From the NCBI GenBank assembly GCA_040391785.1, contig JBEBXH010000021.1, positions 1 through 64,000 on the forward strand: 64,000 nt of DNA, written 5' to 3'. The notes under the pieces were generated by a model. It was given only the letters and a program-made list of their open reading frames with translations, ran no database searches and was not told where the DNA came from. Numbering within the stretch: the first letter of the stretch is position 1; each line of letters starts with the position of its first letter. Shown in pieces: positions 35,245-44,578 of the stretch. The DNA comes from UBA5239 sp040391785. Lineage in GTDB: Bacteria > Verrucomicrobiota > Lentisphaeria > Victivallales > Victivallaceae. A program made the position numbers and the translations under genes.

Positions 35245-37533
35245 ATGATAAACTTTCAAGATGTCGATAAATACAGCTGGTCGCAGATCCGGGATCAGGA
35301 ACAATTAACCGGCCCGACCCCTTTTTCAATTCACATGCCGTTGAATCTGCCCGGTTCGGAGCATCTGGTTTTCTGCGATGCCGCGCTGAACGCCTATGCA
35401 TTGCCCGTGCTGCCCGACATTGATGCCAAGTCCAAAGACAACTACGAAAAAATCATGAATCTGCGGATCCTGCTGGTCAGTTTTGCCTTCGGCGAAGCGC
35501 CGTTCGTGCCGGATTTCCGGCTCAGCCGCCTGCGGCGGCGCGACGGCAAGTTCCCGCAGGTCAATGCACAATATTTCGCTCAGGACATCCACTATGAGCT
35601 CGATTACTGCATGGCTCCCGGCAAACTGCTGTGGATCCGCTGCCGGGCGACCAACAAAAACGCGGAGAAACACGCCGTCAATATCCGCTGCAAGGCCGGG
35701 TATCCGGTCGAACGTAAAATTTTCGATTATCACTACGTGGAGTTCCGCTGGGATTCGTCGCATTACAGCTACGAGGCCGAGCGTATCCACTGCCGCGACC
35801 GAATCCTCGGCGGCCCGCAAGGCGACTTCGGGCGGGTCTATCCCGGCGGTTTCAACTTTGATTTTGAAGAGTCCTTTGCCTGTGAGGAGGAAAATTACAA
35901 TACGGCCTTTACCTGCGGGGTCCCTTATTACGTGCAGCCGGCCATGCAGATCAGGAGCGGCCTCGATTTCCTGCATTTCAGCGCAGAACTTGAACCAGGC
36001 GAAACCCGGGAGTTCACGCTGGCATTTCAAACCGAAACCGGCCCCCTGCCCGGCCCGGACGCCACTTACGAACAGGCCGCGCAGGACGGGCTGACCATCT
36101 GGCGCAATCAGTTGGCACAACACCCGGAGCTCGATTTCGGCACCCCGGAAATCAACGATATGTTCAGCACCCTGCAGTTCTGCAATACCCAGCTGCTGCT
36201 GAAAAAGAACAACATCCTCCAACCTTGCCAGGGCGGCAGCAGCGAACGCTTCTACGTCTGGGTATGGGAGGCCATGGAAATGCTGCGTCCGATGCTGCGG
36301 CTCGGCTATTTCGCTGAAGTCCGGCAGGTGGTGGAGTTCTTCTTTTCACTGCAGGATGGCGGCTGTCCTCCGGTCGGCGAATTCAGTTCACTGGAGGGGG
36401 CCATCGGCACGACCGGGCCGCGCTGGACCAATGCCACCGGCTCCGCGCTGCTCCTGGCCTCGCTATACCTGAAATACTCCGGCGACCGGGAGTTTCAGGA
36501 GCGCTACCTGACGCCTATGCTTCGGGCCGCCCGCTGGATCATCGGTGAAATCCGGGCCACCCGCAAGCCGATGCCGGACGGTTCGCGCTCCCGTTTCCAT
36601 GGCTTGATGCCCAAAGCCTGCGCCTCCGACGGCGACTTCGGCTACGTAATCGCCTTTACCGACAGCTGGACCTGCCGGGGACTCGGCGAGTTCACCGCGT
36701 TTCTGAACTCAATACAACATCCGGACGCGGAGGAAATTACCGCCGAATACAACCTTTACCGTCAGGACATTGATGCCGCGATCGCGCTGATCCGTCGCGA
36801 CGACGGCTTTATCGACCGCAAAATGAACGATGAGGGCAAGCTCGCCCGGAAGTTCAAGGTCATCACCGGCGCCTTTCATTTCCACTACTGCGGGTTGATT
36901 TCGCCGCGCGACGAACGTATGCGCGCCCTCGCCGCTTATCAGGAAAAACACGAGTTCGACGGATTTTTCTGTTCGCCGATGGACGAGGATGTCATGTACG
37001 TGAGTACCGGCGAACTTGGTATGAGCCTCTTTTATATGCAGAATCGCGAGTGGAAAAAGGCCTGGTGCGCCGCCACCACGCTGCTGCGGTTCGGCATGAG
37101 CCACGACCTTTATTTAACCCAGGAACGCTATTCGCTGACCAACCCGGCCTACACGCCGTGGCAGCCAAACGCCAGCGGCAATGGCCGTCAGCTCGAGCTT
37201 TTTATGGATGCATTGTATTATGAAATTTCGTCCGATGAAATCCTGCTGTTCGGCGGCATCGCGCCATTCGAATTCCTGAACCGGAAGCACTTCGGCATCA
37301 ACGGACTGTATACCAGTTTCGGCACTCTTGTCATGGACTGCCGGGACGGCCGCCTGACGCTGGAATGGAGCAAACCGCTTCCCGCGGAAACCATCCTGCA
37401 GTTTCCGGAGCATTTCCAGCTGGAATTCACCGGTACGGTCAAGCCGCTCGGCAATGGACGCTTTGCCTTGGCGGAGCCTGCTCATAAACTGACGGCAGAC
37501 ATCAAGGTGGATTCCGCTGATTGCTTCCGTTGA
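35245..37533 (+). CDS. Six-hairpin (alpha/alpha) glycosidase-like protein
   Basis: A 762-residue protein without a signal peptide, so probably cytosolic. The N-terminal 280 residues form a beta-sandwich-like region. The rest has the repeated helical pattern of (alpha/alpha)6 glycosidases, e.g. YVWVWEAMEMLRPMLRLG, LLLASLYLKYSGDREFQERYL and SWTCRGLGEFTAFLNS. A short beta domain closes it. I cannot assign the GH family; GH63-, GH78- and GH94-type folds are alternatives. The divergent AraC gene is the likely regulator. Confidence 0.6.
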   Translation: MINFQDVDKYSWSQIRDQEQLTGPTPFSIHMPLNLPGSEHLVFCDAALNAYALPVLPDIDAKSKDNYEKIMNLRILLVSFAFGEAPFVPDFRLSRLRRRDGKFPQVNAQYFAQDIHYELDYCMAPGKLLWIRCRATNKNAEKHAVNIRCKAGYPVERKIFDYHYVEFRWDSSHYSYEAERIHCRDRILGGPQGDFGRVYPGGFNFDFEESFACEEENYNTAFTCGVPYYVQPAMQIRSGLDFLHFSAELEPGETREFTLAFQTETGPLPGPDATYEQAAQDGLTIWRNQLAQHPELDFGTPEINDMFSTLQFCNTQLLLKKNNILQPCQGGSSERFYVWVWEAMEMLRPMLRLGYFAEVRQVVEFFFSLQDGGCPPVGEFSSLEGAIGTTGPRWTNATGSALLLASLYLKYSGDREFQERYLTPMLRAARWIIGEIRATRKPMPDGSRSRFHGLMPKACASDGDFGYVIAFTDSWTCRGLGEFTAFLNSIQHPDAEEITAEYNLYRQDIDAAIALIRRDDGFIDRKMNDEGKLARKFKVITGAFHFHYCGLISPRDERMRALAAYQEKHEFDGFFCSPMDEDVMYVSTGELGMSLFYMQNREWKKAWCAATTLLRFGMSHDLYLTQERYSLTNPAYTPWQPNASGNGRQLELFMDALYYEISSDEILLFGGIAPFEFLNRKHFGINGLYTSFGTLVMDCRDGRLTLEWSKPLPAETILQFPEHFQLEFTGTVKPLGNGRFALAEPAHKLTADIKVDSADCFR

Positions 37534-37607
37534 GCGATATTTTTTCCGGATTTCCTTGATATCGGGCTGCTGCGGTATTATCTTAAAGCAGAACGGAGGA
37601 CGGAATC

Positions 37608-38381
37608 ATGAAAACTGTATGGATTGTGGCACTGGTGCTTGCGGGTGTGGTTCAATTGTCGGCCCAGGCCGCGGAGCGGGACCGGTTCCTGTACAAAGAT
37701 ACTCCCTGGACGGTGCTCGAAAACCTGAAGCGCGGCAATGCCCGGTTTCTTTCCCAGAAACTGAGCCATCCGCACATGGACGCCGCCCGCCGCCAGCTTG
37801 CCGTCACCAGCAATCAGGCCCATTATGTGGCCGCCACGGTTTTGGGCTGCTCGGACTCACGGGTGCCGGTGGAACTGATTTTCGACGTGGGGATCATGGA
37901 CCTCTACGTCTTGCGCGTACCCGGCAATGTTTGCCACAAAAATGAAGTCGGCGGCATTGAATACGGCGTTAAACACGCTTACACTCCGCTGGTGTTGGTG
38001 CTTGGTCATACCGACTGCGGCGCCATAGCGGCCGCCATGAGCGAGGACAGTCAGAAGAAGCTGTCGCCCAACATCCTGGAGCTGATTAAGCCCATCCGCA
38101 AGGTCGCCGAGCGCGTCAAAAACGACAATAAGCACCTGACGGACGAAGAACTCATCACCGTTTGCACCCGGGAAAACGTCTTGGAAGCAATCAAGGACCT
38201 TCTCACCTATAGTCCCGACGTGCTGAAAACCGCCAAAGCCGGCAAAATCGGCATAGCCGGAGCGGTTTACGACGTCAAGACCGGCAAAATCGACTGGCTG
38301 GACCGCAGACGTATTTCCGATCTCATAGAATCGCTAGAACTCCCGCCGCAGGATTCAAAAGCAGAGGCTCCGGCAAAATAA
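37608..38381 (+). CDS. Exported beta-class carbonic anhydrase
   Basis: Interconverts CO2 and bicarbonate using zinc. A signal peptide (residues 1-22, AQA-A) places it in the periplasm. The zinc site is complete: C81, D83 and R85 in CSDSR, H134 and C137 in HTDCG. The GNVCH and GGIEYGVKH segments are typical. Length is 257 residues. GGAGG precedes the ATG. The last 59 bp overlap the end of the GH116 gene on the other strand. Its link to the neighbouring glycosidases is unclear. Confidence 0.92.
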   Translation: MKTVWIVALVLAGVVQLSAQAAERDRFLYKDTPWTVLENLKRGNARFLSQKLSHPHMDAARRQLAVTSNQAHYVAATVLGCSDSRVPVELIFDVGIMDLYVLRVPGNVCHKNEVGGIEYGVKHAYTPLVLVLGHTDCGAIAAAMSEDSQKKLSPNILELIKPIRKVAERVKNDNKHLTDEELITVCTRENVLEAIKDLLTYSPDVLKTAKAGKIGIAGAVYDVKTGKIDWLDRRRISDLIESLELPPQDSKAEAPAK

Positions 38382-40854
38382 TCCGGTTACCGTCCAGCTT
38401 GAACGCAATGCTGCGGCCATTCAGCGTGAGCTTCCGCGCCGGGCGGTCGAGCTGTAATTCACGCAGATCCAAAGTGCCGTATTTGACCGTGATCGTGATA
38501 TCGGAATCCCGGTTGTACTCGCCCCACGCGGTTCCGAGGCTCCAGAAACAGCGGAACGCACCGTTTTTCTGTACCGGTTCGAAGCCGATCATGCCCCGCG
38601 TCATGTCGAATTTGAAGCCGCTGAAGGAGTGGAGGACTCCGTAGGACGCCATGCTGCGGGCATAGTTGCTGCCGCATTCGATCTCGTTCCACGGGTTGCG
38701 TTTTTCGCCGTCGTAGCGGCTGCGGATCGATTTGACCACGGTCAAGCCCTCCGTCACCATACCACACATGATCAGGTGCGCGGCCAGCGCCCACTCGAAG
38801 CCGTGCATACTTTCCGAGTGATACGGCAGCGGTACGACTGGCTTGCGCTTGCCGTCCGGCCAGGAACAGATGATCACACCCGCTTCGTCGTTCACGGCGA
38901 AGTTGCGCCAGGTATTGACGAGTCCCCGCATCGACGCTTTGTAGTTGTAACGGAAGATCGATTCCAGTGTTTTCCGGGTCCGGACGGGATCGAGAATCTC
39001 ACCGATTCCGTACAGTTTCGCGTACCATTGCGGCAAATGCATGTCGATCCCACACCCTTCGCCGATCTGCAGCTTGATCTCATTGCGCTCCTCATCCCAA
39101 TAAGATTCGGTATCTTTGTAACCGTCGAGCAGGGATTTATCGTTCAGATCGATCAACTGCCCGTAATATTCACCATTGAAAAGATGCTCGTCCACCCATG
39201 CCCTGCCCCGCTCATAAATACTACGGCAGCTCGCAGCGAACTCCGGTTCGCCCAGAACTTCCGCCATTTCCGAGGCGGCTTTCAGCGCCCCCAGATAATG
39301 CCCGGTGAGCCAGGCATTCGGCCCGAACAGCTCCCAATCCAGCGTATGGTGCTGCCGTCCGGTAATCACTCCGGTTTGCTCCGGGTCCCAGCGGTCGTAA
39401 TTCAGCGGACTCCAGGCGTATTCGATGGTACGTTTCAGGGCCGGCCACAAGTTCCGCAGCCAGTCGGTGTCGCCGCAGATTTTCCATTCGCGGTACGTTT
39501 TCATGACGTCGCCAAATTGACCGTCCACACACGGCCGCTGAAATCCCTCGACCTCCGCTTTGATTCCCAGCGGCAGGTTGATCCGGAAATGTGCCCCGCC
39601 GTTTTCGTCAAGATTGTATTTGTAGTTGGCTTCGCGCATTGAGCGCTCGAGCGCCGGAAACAGAAATGGCAGCGCCTGCGCGTAATTCCACACATGCGTA
39701 CAGGACCCCTCGCAGGAACCGGCCTTGATACCAACGCCTTCCCAGCCGTAAAATGTACCATCCTCCAACCGCAGGCAGGTCGGACTTTTCAGCACCGCCA
39801 GATTAGCCGAGATTCCATCCAGCACCTCCGGCGGCAGGCTCGAGGCAAATAGCGTATCGTGAAACAAAAACGTCTCGGTCCTCAGCCGTGCATAATTCTC
39901 CAGAAAATACCGGTTGCTGTCGGCGGAATCGCTCCAGCGCGTCGCATACCAATTCCGCCAGCGGTTTTCAAGACCGTTCTTCGCCGCACGCTCGTCGGCC
40001 ACGGCGCTCCAGTCGTTTTTGCGGTTCGGCACATGCCAGGTGATGACGAACACCGCCCGGCGGCGCTCGCCCGGTTTCAGGGTGAAATGCGCCGCCAGCA
40101 ACCCCGGATCATACGCTCCCCCGGCAGGATAACTGCGGTTCCGGAAATGTCCGCCAGCCAGCAGGTCGTTCCAGTAAACCTCGATATTGTCCGCCCAGCC
40201 GCCACGGTACCAGTACTCCTGATAGCTGACCTCATCCTCAAGCGTGCCGAGGCTGATTTCGCCATAATCTAGCGCATCAGGATCAGCCTCGCTTTTGACG
40301 GTCAACCGCTTTTCCTGATATTGATTACTGCCCTTCCAACTGTTCATCAGTACCCCGGTCAGGGTATACGCCAATTCGTCCCCGGTGTCATTCAAAATCT
40401 CATATTCGAAACAGGCTCCCGGCCAGCTTGAATCGACGTCGTTTCCCGGGACGAACGGACTCCAGGCACATAGCTTCACTTTGCCGGGAAACGATTCATC
40501 GTTGAACTCGATTTCGGCGATGGGGAACTCGCCCTTGAACACATGATTGCGGAAATGCGGCATGCCGCACAGCGACCTCCGGCTCGGTCCCCAGCCGAAT
40601 CCATCATACATAGTCTCGCCGGAGCCGATGTACGGCGCTTCCAGATCGCCATGAAGAATGCGCGCATCGACGACCTCGCCGCCCCGCTCCGCCCGCACAG
40701 CGAAATGACTGAACCCGTTATAAGAAAGTTTGGCCGGTTTATTGAAGATTTCCCAGTCGATCAGCCGGCCGTTGCCGGCCAGTCCGATGCATCCCGCGCC
40801 GATTCCGCCGAGCGGAAACGATATTTCCCGGGTCTTGATTCCTTCGTAAATCAT
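38323..40854 (-). CDS. GH116 family beta-glycosidase
   Basis: An 843-residue protein without a signal peptide, of the GBA2/glucosylceramidase-type family GH116. The N-terminal beta domain has ISFPLGGIGAGCIGLAGNGR and WEIFNKP. The C-terminal (alpha/alpha)6 domain has the likely nucleophile E508 in HHTLDWELFGPN and the likely acid/base D604 in GCGIDMHLPQWYA. Known members act on beta-glucosides, beta-xylosides or N-acetylglucosaminides; the substrate here is not known. It is divergent from an AraC gene, and the 3' end overlaps the carbonic anhydrase gene by 59 bp. Confidence 0.88.
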   Translation of the reverse strand: MIYEGIKTREISFPLGGIGAGCIGLAGNGRLIDWEIFNKPAKLSYNGFSHFAVRAERGGEVVDARILHGDLEAPYIGSGETMYDGFGWGPSRRSLCGMPHFRNHVFKGEFPIAEIEFNDESFPGKVKLCAWSPFVPGNDVDSSWPGACFEYEILNDTGDELAYTLTGVLMNSWKGSNQYQEKRLTVKSEADPDALDYGEISLGTLEDEVSYQEYWYRGGWADNIEVYWNDLLAGGHFRNRSYPAGGAYDPGLLAAHFTLKPGERRRAVFVITWHVPNRKNDWSAVADERAAKNGLENRWRNWYATRWSDSADSNRYFLENYARLRTETFLFHDTLFASSLPPEVLDGISANLAVLKSPTCLRLEDGTFYGWEGVGIKAGSCEGSCTHVWNYAQALPFLFPALERSMREANYKYNLDENGGAHFRINLPLGIKAEVEGFQRPCVDGQFGDVMKTYREWKICGDTDWLRNLWPALKRTIEYAWSPLNYDRWDPEQTGVITGRQHHTLDWELFGPNAWLTGHYLGALKAASEMAEVLGEPEFAASCRSIYERGRAWVDEHLFNGEYYGQLIDLNDKSLLDGYKDTESYWDEERNEIKLQIGEGCGIDMHLPQWYAKLYGIGEILDPVRTRKTLESIFRYNYKASMRGLVNTWRNFAVNDEAGVIICSWPDGKRKPVVPLPYHSESMHGFEWALAAHLIMCGMVTEGLTVVKSIRSRYDGEKRNPWNEIECGSNYARSMASYGVLHSFSGFKFDMTRGMIGFEPVQKNGAFRCFWSLGTAWGEYNRDSDITITVKYGTLDLRELQLDRPARKLTLNGRSIAFKLDGNRIILPEPLLLNPAAGVLAIL

Positions 40855-40893
40855 ATTGTCCTCGCATTTGATTATTTACATTTTCATGCATAT

Positions 40894-40922
40894 ATTATAC
40901 AGGATTCAAGTTTAAATCGCAA
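40894..40922 (-). promoter_or_regulatory. Sigma70-like promoter for the GH116 gene
   Basis: On the minus strand: TTGCGA (40922-40917), 17-bp spacer, TATAAT (40899-40894), about 40 bp before the GH116 ATG. It lies in the 98-bp divergent gap shared with the AraC gene. Confidence 0.55.
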
Positions 40923-40952
40923 TGCATTTTCAAGGAAAAAGTTTATACATTT

Positions 40953-41774
40953 ATGGGCAGAGTTGATCGTCATGATTTCGAAAGCCTGAGCCGTCACCTG
41001 AGCATCAATATCGTGGAAACGGCAGAGGTCTGCTTTTACTACCGGGGGCGCAATCGCCACTCGTTCAACCGGATTTTCCTGGTTACGGAGTCCGGCGGCG
41101 GCGATAATTTCATCCACAATCACGATACCGGGCAACGCCTCCCCATGACCGCCGGCAACCTCTATTTTATGCCCGCCAATGCGGATTTGCAATTCAGTTT
41201 CAATACCGATATGCATTTTATTTCGCTGCATTTCCATCTGGAACTCTTCCGGCATTTCGAGGTATTTTCGCTGCACCGCAGTTGTGAGAGCATGGTCGAT
41301 GCCCGCGACTGCATAGCGGAACTGCAGAGCATCATTTCGGCCCCCTACAGCCTGTACAGCCAATGCAAGCTGCACAGCCTGATCTTCCAGCTTGCCGCCG
41401 AATTTCAGGGCAAACAGGATTTTCAAACGGCGAAGCTGCTGGAACTCTCGCAGAAATACCACCGGCTGTTCGAATACATTGCCGACCGGGCGGACGCATC
41501 GACCACCATCGACGACCTCACGACCATCGCCGGAATTCCCCGTGACACGCTCTCCCGCGAGTTTTCCCGCGACTGTGGCATTCCGCTGAAAAAATACCTG
41601 ATGCAATACTTGATCCGGCGCGCCGAAACCCTGCTGGCCCGCCCCGGAGCCACCGCCCGCGCGGCGGCGGAAACACTGAACTTCAACAACGAATATTATT
41701 TTTCGCGCTTTTTCAAGCAGAACACCGGGCGCACTCCGGGCGAATACCGCCGCGAAATGAATCGTCATGCGTAA
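40953..41774 (+). CDS. AraC-family regulator divergent from GH116
   Basis: A 273-residue regulator with a cupin-type sensor (NHDTGQRLPMTAGNLYFMPAN). The C-terminal AraC DNA-binding domain has IDDLTTIAGIPRDTLSREFSR, then AAAETLNFNNEYYFSRFFKQ and TGRTPGEYRREM. It probably controls the divergent GH116 gene. A ROK kinase-nagA operon begins 142 bp downstream. Confidence 0.9.
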   Translation: MGRVDRHDFESLSRHLSINIVETAEVCFYYRGRNRHSFNRIFLVTESGGGDNFIHNHDTGQRLPMTAGNLYFMPANADLQFSFNTDMHFISLHFHLELFRHFEVFSLHRSCESMVDARDCIAELQSIISAPYSLYSQCKLHSLIFQLAAEFQGKQDFQTAKLLELSQKYHRLFEYIADRADASTTIDDLTTIAGIPRDTLSREFSRDCGIPLKKYLMQYLIRRAETLLARPGATARAAAETLNFNNEYYFSRFFKQNTGRTPGEYRREMNRHA

Positions 41775-41824
41775 ACGGTTCCATCAATACCCTGTATTCT
41801 GACAGCTGGGTTGCCTAAAAATTG

Positions 41825-41842
41825 TGCGTAAATGTTTACGCA
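41825..41842 (+). promoter_or_regulatory. Palindromic operator candidate before the ROK-nagA operon
   Basis: TGCGTAAATGTTTACGCA: 8-bp perfect arms around TG. It lies 75 bp before ATG 41917 and about 24 bp upstream of a -10-like TATATT (41866-41871). The GTAAA/TTTAC core resembles LacI-family operators. The cognate regulator is not obvious. Confidence 0.5.
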
Positions 41843-41916
41843 AGGTTGCAATCACAGTTTTTGGCTATATTCTATTAAGTGAGAAACTTTATTAACAAAA
41901 ACAGGAGATTTATACC

Positions 41917-43308
41917 ATGATACTGAAGATCAATCCGGCCATCAAGCCCGAACTCGACCCCGGTTTTGTTCCGGCGGTGCTTTGGAACCGCGCCTTCCGC
42001 GACGCCGTCAAGGCCAGCGGCAAGGGCCGCAAAATCGTCATCGCCTTGAACCGCCCGAACGGTACCTGCTCGACGTTCCCGACCGAAATTTTTCCGAATA
42101 CCGACGAATATAAAGCGCTGAACGTCAAGTACGTCGAGCGTATCGTCAAATTCATGCTCTGGCAGAAGGGCGGCTTCCGTGTGATCATCGCCGGGGCCCC
42201 TGACGTGGCGGAAGAACTCTCGATGATTTACTCGGCCAACGGCGCCCGCGCTTTTGACTTTGAGATCATGGGCGAGCGGATTTATGGTCATCCGTTTGAG
42301 GTGGTCGGCGTGCCGATCGAGGAAGCCCCGGCATCAAAGGAAATCGAAGTCGCGCTCGGCGGGCACATGGATGGCTGCCGGATCGGTTTCGACCTCGGCG
42401 GCTCCGACCGCAAGTGCGCGGCTGTCAAGGACGGCGAAGTCGTTTTCACCGAAGAAGTCCGTTGGGATCCCTATTTCGAGAAAGATCCGGAGTATCATAA
42501 AGCCGGCATCATCGACTCCATCGAACGCGCAGCGGCCCACCTGCCCCGCATCGACGGTATCGGCGGCAGCTCGGCGGGCGTGCTCGTCGACAACCAGCCG
42601 CGTATCGCGTCGCTCTTCCGCGGCGTCAGCAAGGAAGATTTCGCCTCCAAGGTCGTCAATATTTTCACCGATATCCAGAAGAAATTCAACGTGCCGACCA
42701 TCGTGGCCAATGACGGCGAAGTCACCGCCCTCGCCGCCGCCATGTCGATGAAGTGCAGCGGCGTGCTGGGCATTTCGTTCGGCACCAGCGTGGCCGGCGG
42801 TTACGTGAACCTCTCCGGCAACATCACCGACTGGCTCGACGAACTCGCGTTCACCCCGGTCGACTACCGCGAAAACGGCCCCGTGGATGAATGGTCCGGC
42901 GACGAAGGCTGCGGCGTGCAGTTCTTCTGCCAGCAGGGCGTGGCCCGTCTGGCCCCCCTCGCCGGTCTGCATTTCCCCGCCGACATGAAGTTCCCCGAAC
43001 AGCTGGTCGAAGTTCAGAAATTGATGGAACAGGGCGACGAACGCGCCGCCGCCATCTATCGCACCATCGGCGTCTGTTTCGGCTATGCGATCGCGCATTA
43101 TGCAGACTTCTATGAGCTGCACAACCTGCTGATCCTCGGCCGCGTGACCTCCGGCGAAGGCGGCGAGATCATCCTGAAAGTCGCCGAAGACACCCTGAAA
43201 ACCGAGTTCCCCGAACTCGCCGCCCAGATCACGTTCCGTATTCCGGACGAACAATTCAAACGTCACGGCCAGGCCGTTATCGCGGCCAGTTTGCCGGTAA
43301 TCAAATAA
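41917..43308 (+). CDS. ROK/ASKHA-fold sugar kinase-like protein
   Basis: A 463-residue cytosolic protein. Residues 1-145 are an extra N-terminal domain. The ATPase domain then begins with GFDLGGSDRKCAAVKDGEVV (phosphate-1 motif), has IGGSSAGVLVD, and a second phosphate-type motif in GVLGISFGTSVAGGYV. The CxCGxxGC zinc motif of typical ROK proteins is not complete (GDEGCGVQFFC). Position 15 bp before nagA suggests it phosphorylates an amino sugar such as N-acetylglucosamine or N-acetylmannosamine; this is inference. Confidence 0.7.
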   Translation: MILKINPAIKPELDPGFVPAVLWNRAFRDAVKASGKGRKIVIALNRPNGTCSTFPTEIFPNTDEYKALNVKYVERIVKFMLWQKGGFRVIIAGAPDVAEELSMIYSANGARAFDFEIMGERIYGHPFEVVGVPIEEAPASKEIEVALGGHMDGCRIGFDLGGSDRKCAAVKDGEVVFTEEVRWDPYFEKDPEYHKAGIIDSIERAAAHLPRIDGIGGSSAGVLVDNQPRIASLFRGVSKEDFASKVVNIFTDIQKKFNVPTIVANDGEVTALAAAMSMKCSGVLGISFGTSVAGGYVNLSGNITDWLDELAFTPVDYRENGPVDEWSGDEGCGVQFFCQQGVARLAPLAGLHFPADMKFPEQLVEVQKLMEQGDERAAAIYRTIGVCFGYAIAHYADFYELHNLLILGRVTSGEGGEIILKVAEDTLKTEFPELAAQITFRIPDEQFKRHGQAVIAASLPVIK

Positions 43309-43323
43309 CTCAGGGAGGCACTC

Positions 43324-44463
43324 ATGAAAACCTTGATCAAAAACGCTCACATCATCTCGCCGGACGTCGATATTGTCAACGGCGCGATCCTGATGGACGG
43401 CAAGACCATTGCCCGGGTTTATCTTGAAAACGAAGAACTTCCGGCCATTGACAACGTCTTCGATGCCGGTGGCAAAATGGTAGTACCAGGTTTCATCGAC
43501 GTTCACTTCCACGGCCGTTCCGGACACGACTTCTGCGACGGCTCCATGGAAGGCATTGCCGCCATCGGCAACGACAAAATCCAGGACGGCGTGACCTCCT
43601 TCCTCGGCACCACGCTGACCGTCGGCGAGGAACAGCTCAGCAAAGCGCTGCAGACCGCCGCCGAATACATGAAGAACCCCACCGGCGCCAAAATCGCCGG
43701 TATCCACCTGGAAGGCCCGTTCATCAATCCCAAATGCCTCGGCGCCCAGAACCCGGAATTCATCCGCAAGCCGGATATCGAGATGGTCAAACGCCTGAAC
43801 GCGATTTTCCCGGTCAAGAAAGTGTCCTACGCACTGGAAGAAGAAGGCGCCCTGCCCTTTACCCAGCAGTTGCTGGCCATGGGCATCACCCCCTCCTGCG
43901 TCCACACGGCAGCCACCTACAAGGATTACCTGAAAGCCAGCCAGTACGGCTTTAAGAACCTGTCGCACTTCTGCAATCAGATGACGCCGCTGCACCACCG
44001 CGACATCGGCATGGTCGGGGCCGGACTGCTCCACGACGAATCGTTTGTCGAGCTGATCTGCGACAAGCTCCATATCTGCCCGGAAATGATCAAACTGGTG
44101 TTCAAAGTCAAGGGCGCGGGCCACGTCCAGCTGATCACCGACGCTATGCGCGCGGCGGGCATGCCCGACGGTGAATACGACCTCGGCGGCATGAACGTAA
44201 TCGTAAAAGGCGACGCGGCACGGCTCGAAAACGGCGCTCTCGCCGGCAGTACGCTGCTTTATTTCAGCGGTCTGAAAAACGTCTACGAAATCACCGGTTA
44301 TCCGCTGAAGGAACTGATCAAGTCGACCTCATGGGCGCAGGCGCAAGCCCTGAATCTCCCCGGTCTCGGCAAGATCGAAACCGGCTACTCCGCCGACATC
44401 CTGGTGCTGGAAGACGACTTCTCCCCGGCCGCGGTCTTCGTCGACGGCAAGAGAAAACTCTAA
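43324..44463 (+). CDS. nagA: N-acetylglucosamine-6-phosphate deacetylase
   Basis: Removes acetate from GlcNAc-6-phosphate in the cytosol. The 379-residue amidohydrolase has the N-terminal metal motif DVHFHGRSGHDF, IAGIHLEGPFINP with the metal-binding Glu, His residues in CVHTAATYKD and NLSHFCNQMTPLHH, the catalytic Asp in LITDAMRAAGMPDG, and LAGSTLL. GGGAGG precedes the ATG. Co-transcribed with the upstream kinase gene; a strong palindrome lies downstream. No nagB is present in the window. Confidence 0.92.
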   Translation: MKTLIKNAHIISPDVDIVNGAILMDGKTIARVYLENEELPAIDNVFDAGGKMVVPGFIDVHFHGRSGHDFCDGSMEGIAAIGNDKIQDGVTSFLGTTLTVGEEQLSKALQTAAEYMKNPTGAKIAGIHLEGPFINPKCLGAQNPEFIRKPDIEMVKRLNAIFPVKKVSYALEEEGALPFTQQLLAMGITPSCVHTAATYKDYLKASQYGFKNLSHFCNQMTPLHHRDIGMVGAGLLHDESFVELICDKLHICPEMIKLVFKVKGAGHVQLITDAMRAAGMPDGEYDLGGMNVIVKGDAARLENGALAGSTLLYFSGLKNVYEITGYPLKELIKSTSWAQAQALNLPGLGKIETGYSADILVLEDDFSPAAVFVDGKRKL

Positions 44464-44474
44464 GACTTTTTTTG

Positions 44475-44567
44475 TCCACAAAATACACACAATAGCACAA
44501 AATAAGAAATTCATAGGCTGCCAAATTTGGCAGCCTAATTTTTGTGTATTTTTGTGAGTTTTGTGGA
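44475..44567. terminator. Nested hairpin between convergent nagA and CBM9-hydrolase genes
   Basis: The centre is a perfect 24-bp palindrome (44514-44537, arms TAGGCTGCCAAA) followed on the plus strand by a T-run, fit to terminate nagA. Outer flanks TCCACAAAA (44475-44483) and TTTTGTGGA (44559-44567) also pair, and AATACAC/GTGTATT-type words lie between. The whole is a 93-bp nested hairpin in a 115-bp gap. Confidence 0.65.
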
Positions 44568-44578
44568 TAAATTCTTTT

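Noticed and set aside
37556..37945. Alternative frame covering the start of the carbonic anhydrase gene
   Set aside because: It lacks domain similarity, whereas the frame from 37608 has a signal peptide and a full carbonic anhydrase zinc site.
42334..44124. A 596-codon open frame antisense to the ROK kinase and nagA genes
   Set aside because: It mirrors the strong third-position GC bias of the real genes, has low-complexity composition and no recognisable domain. The opposite frames have clear family motifs.
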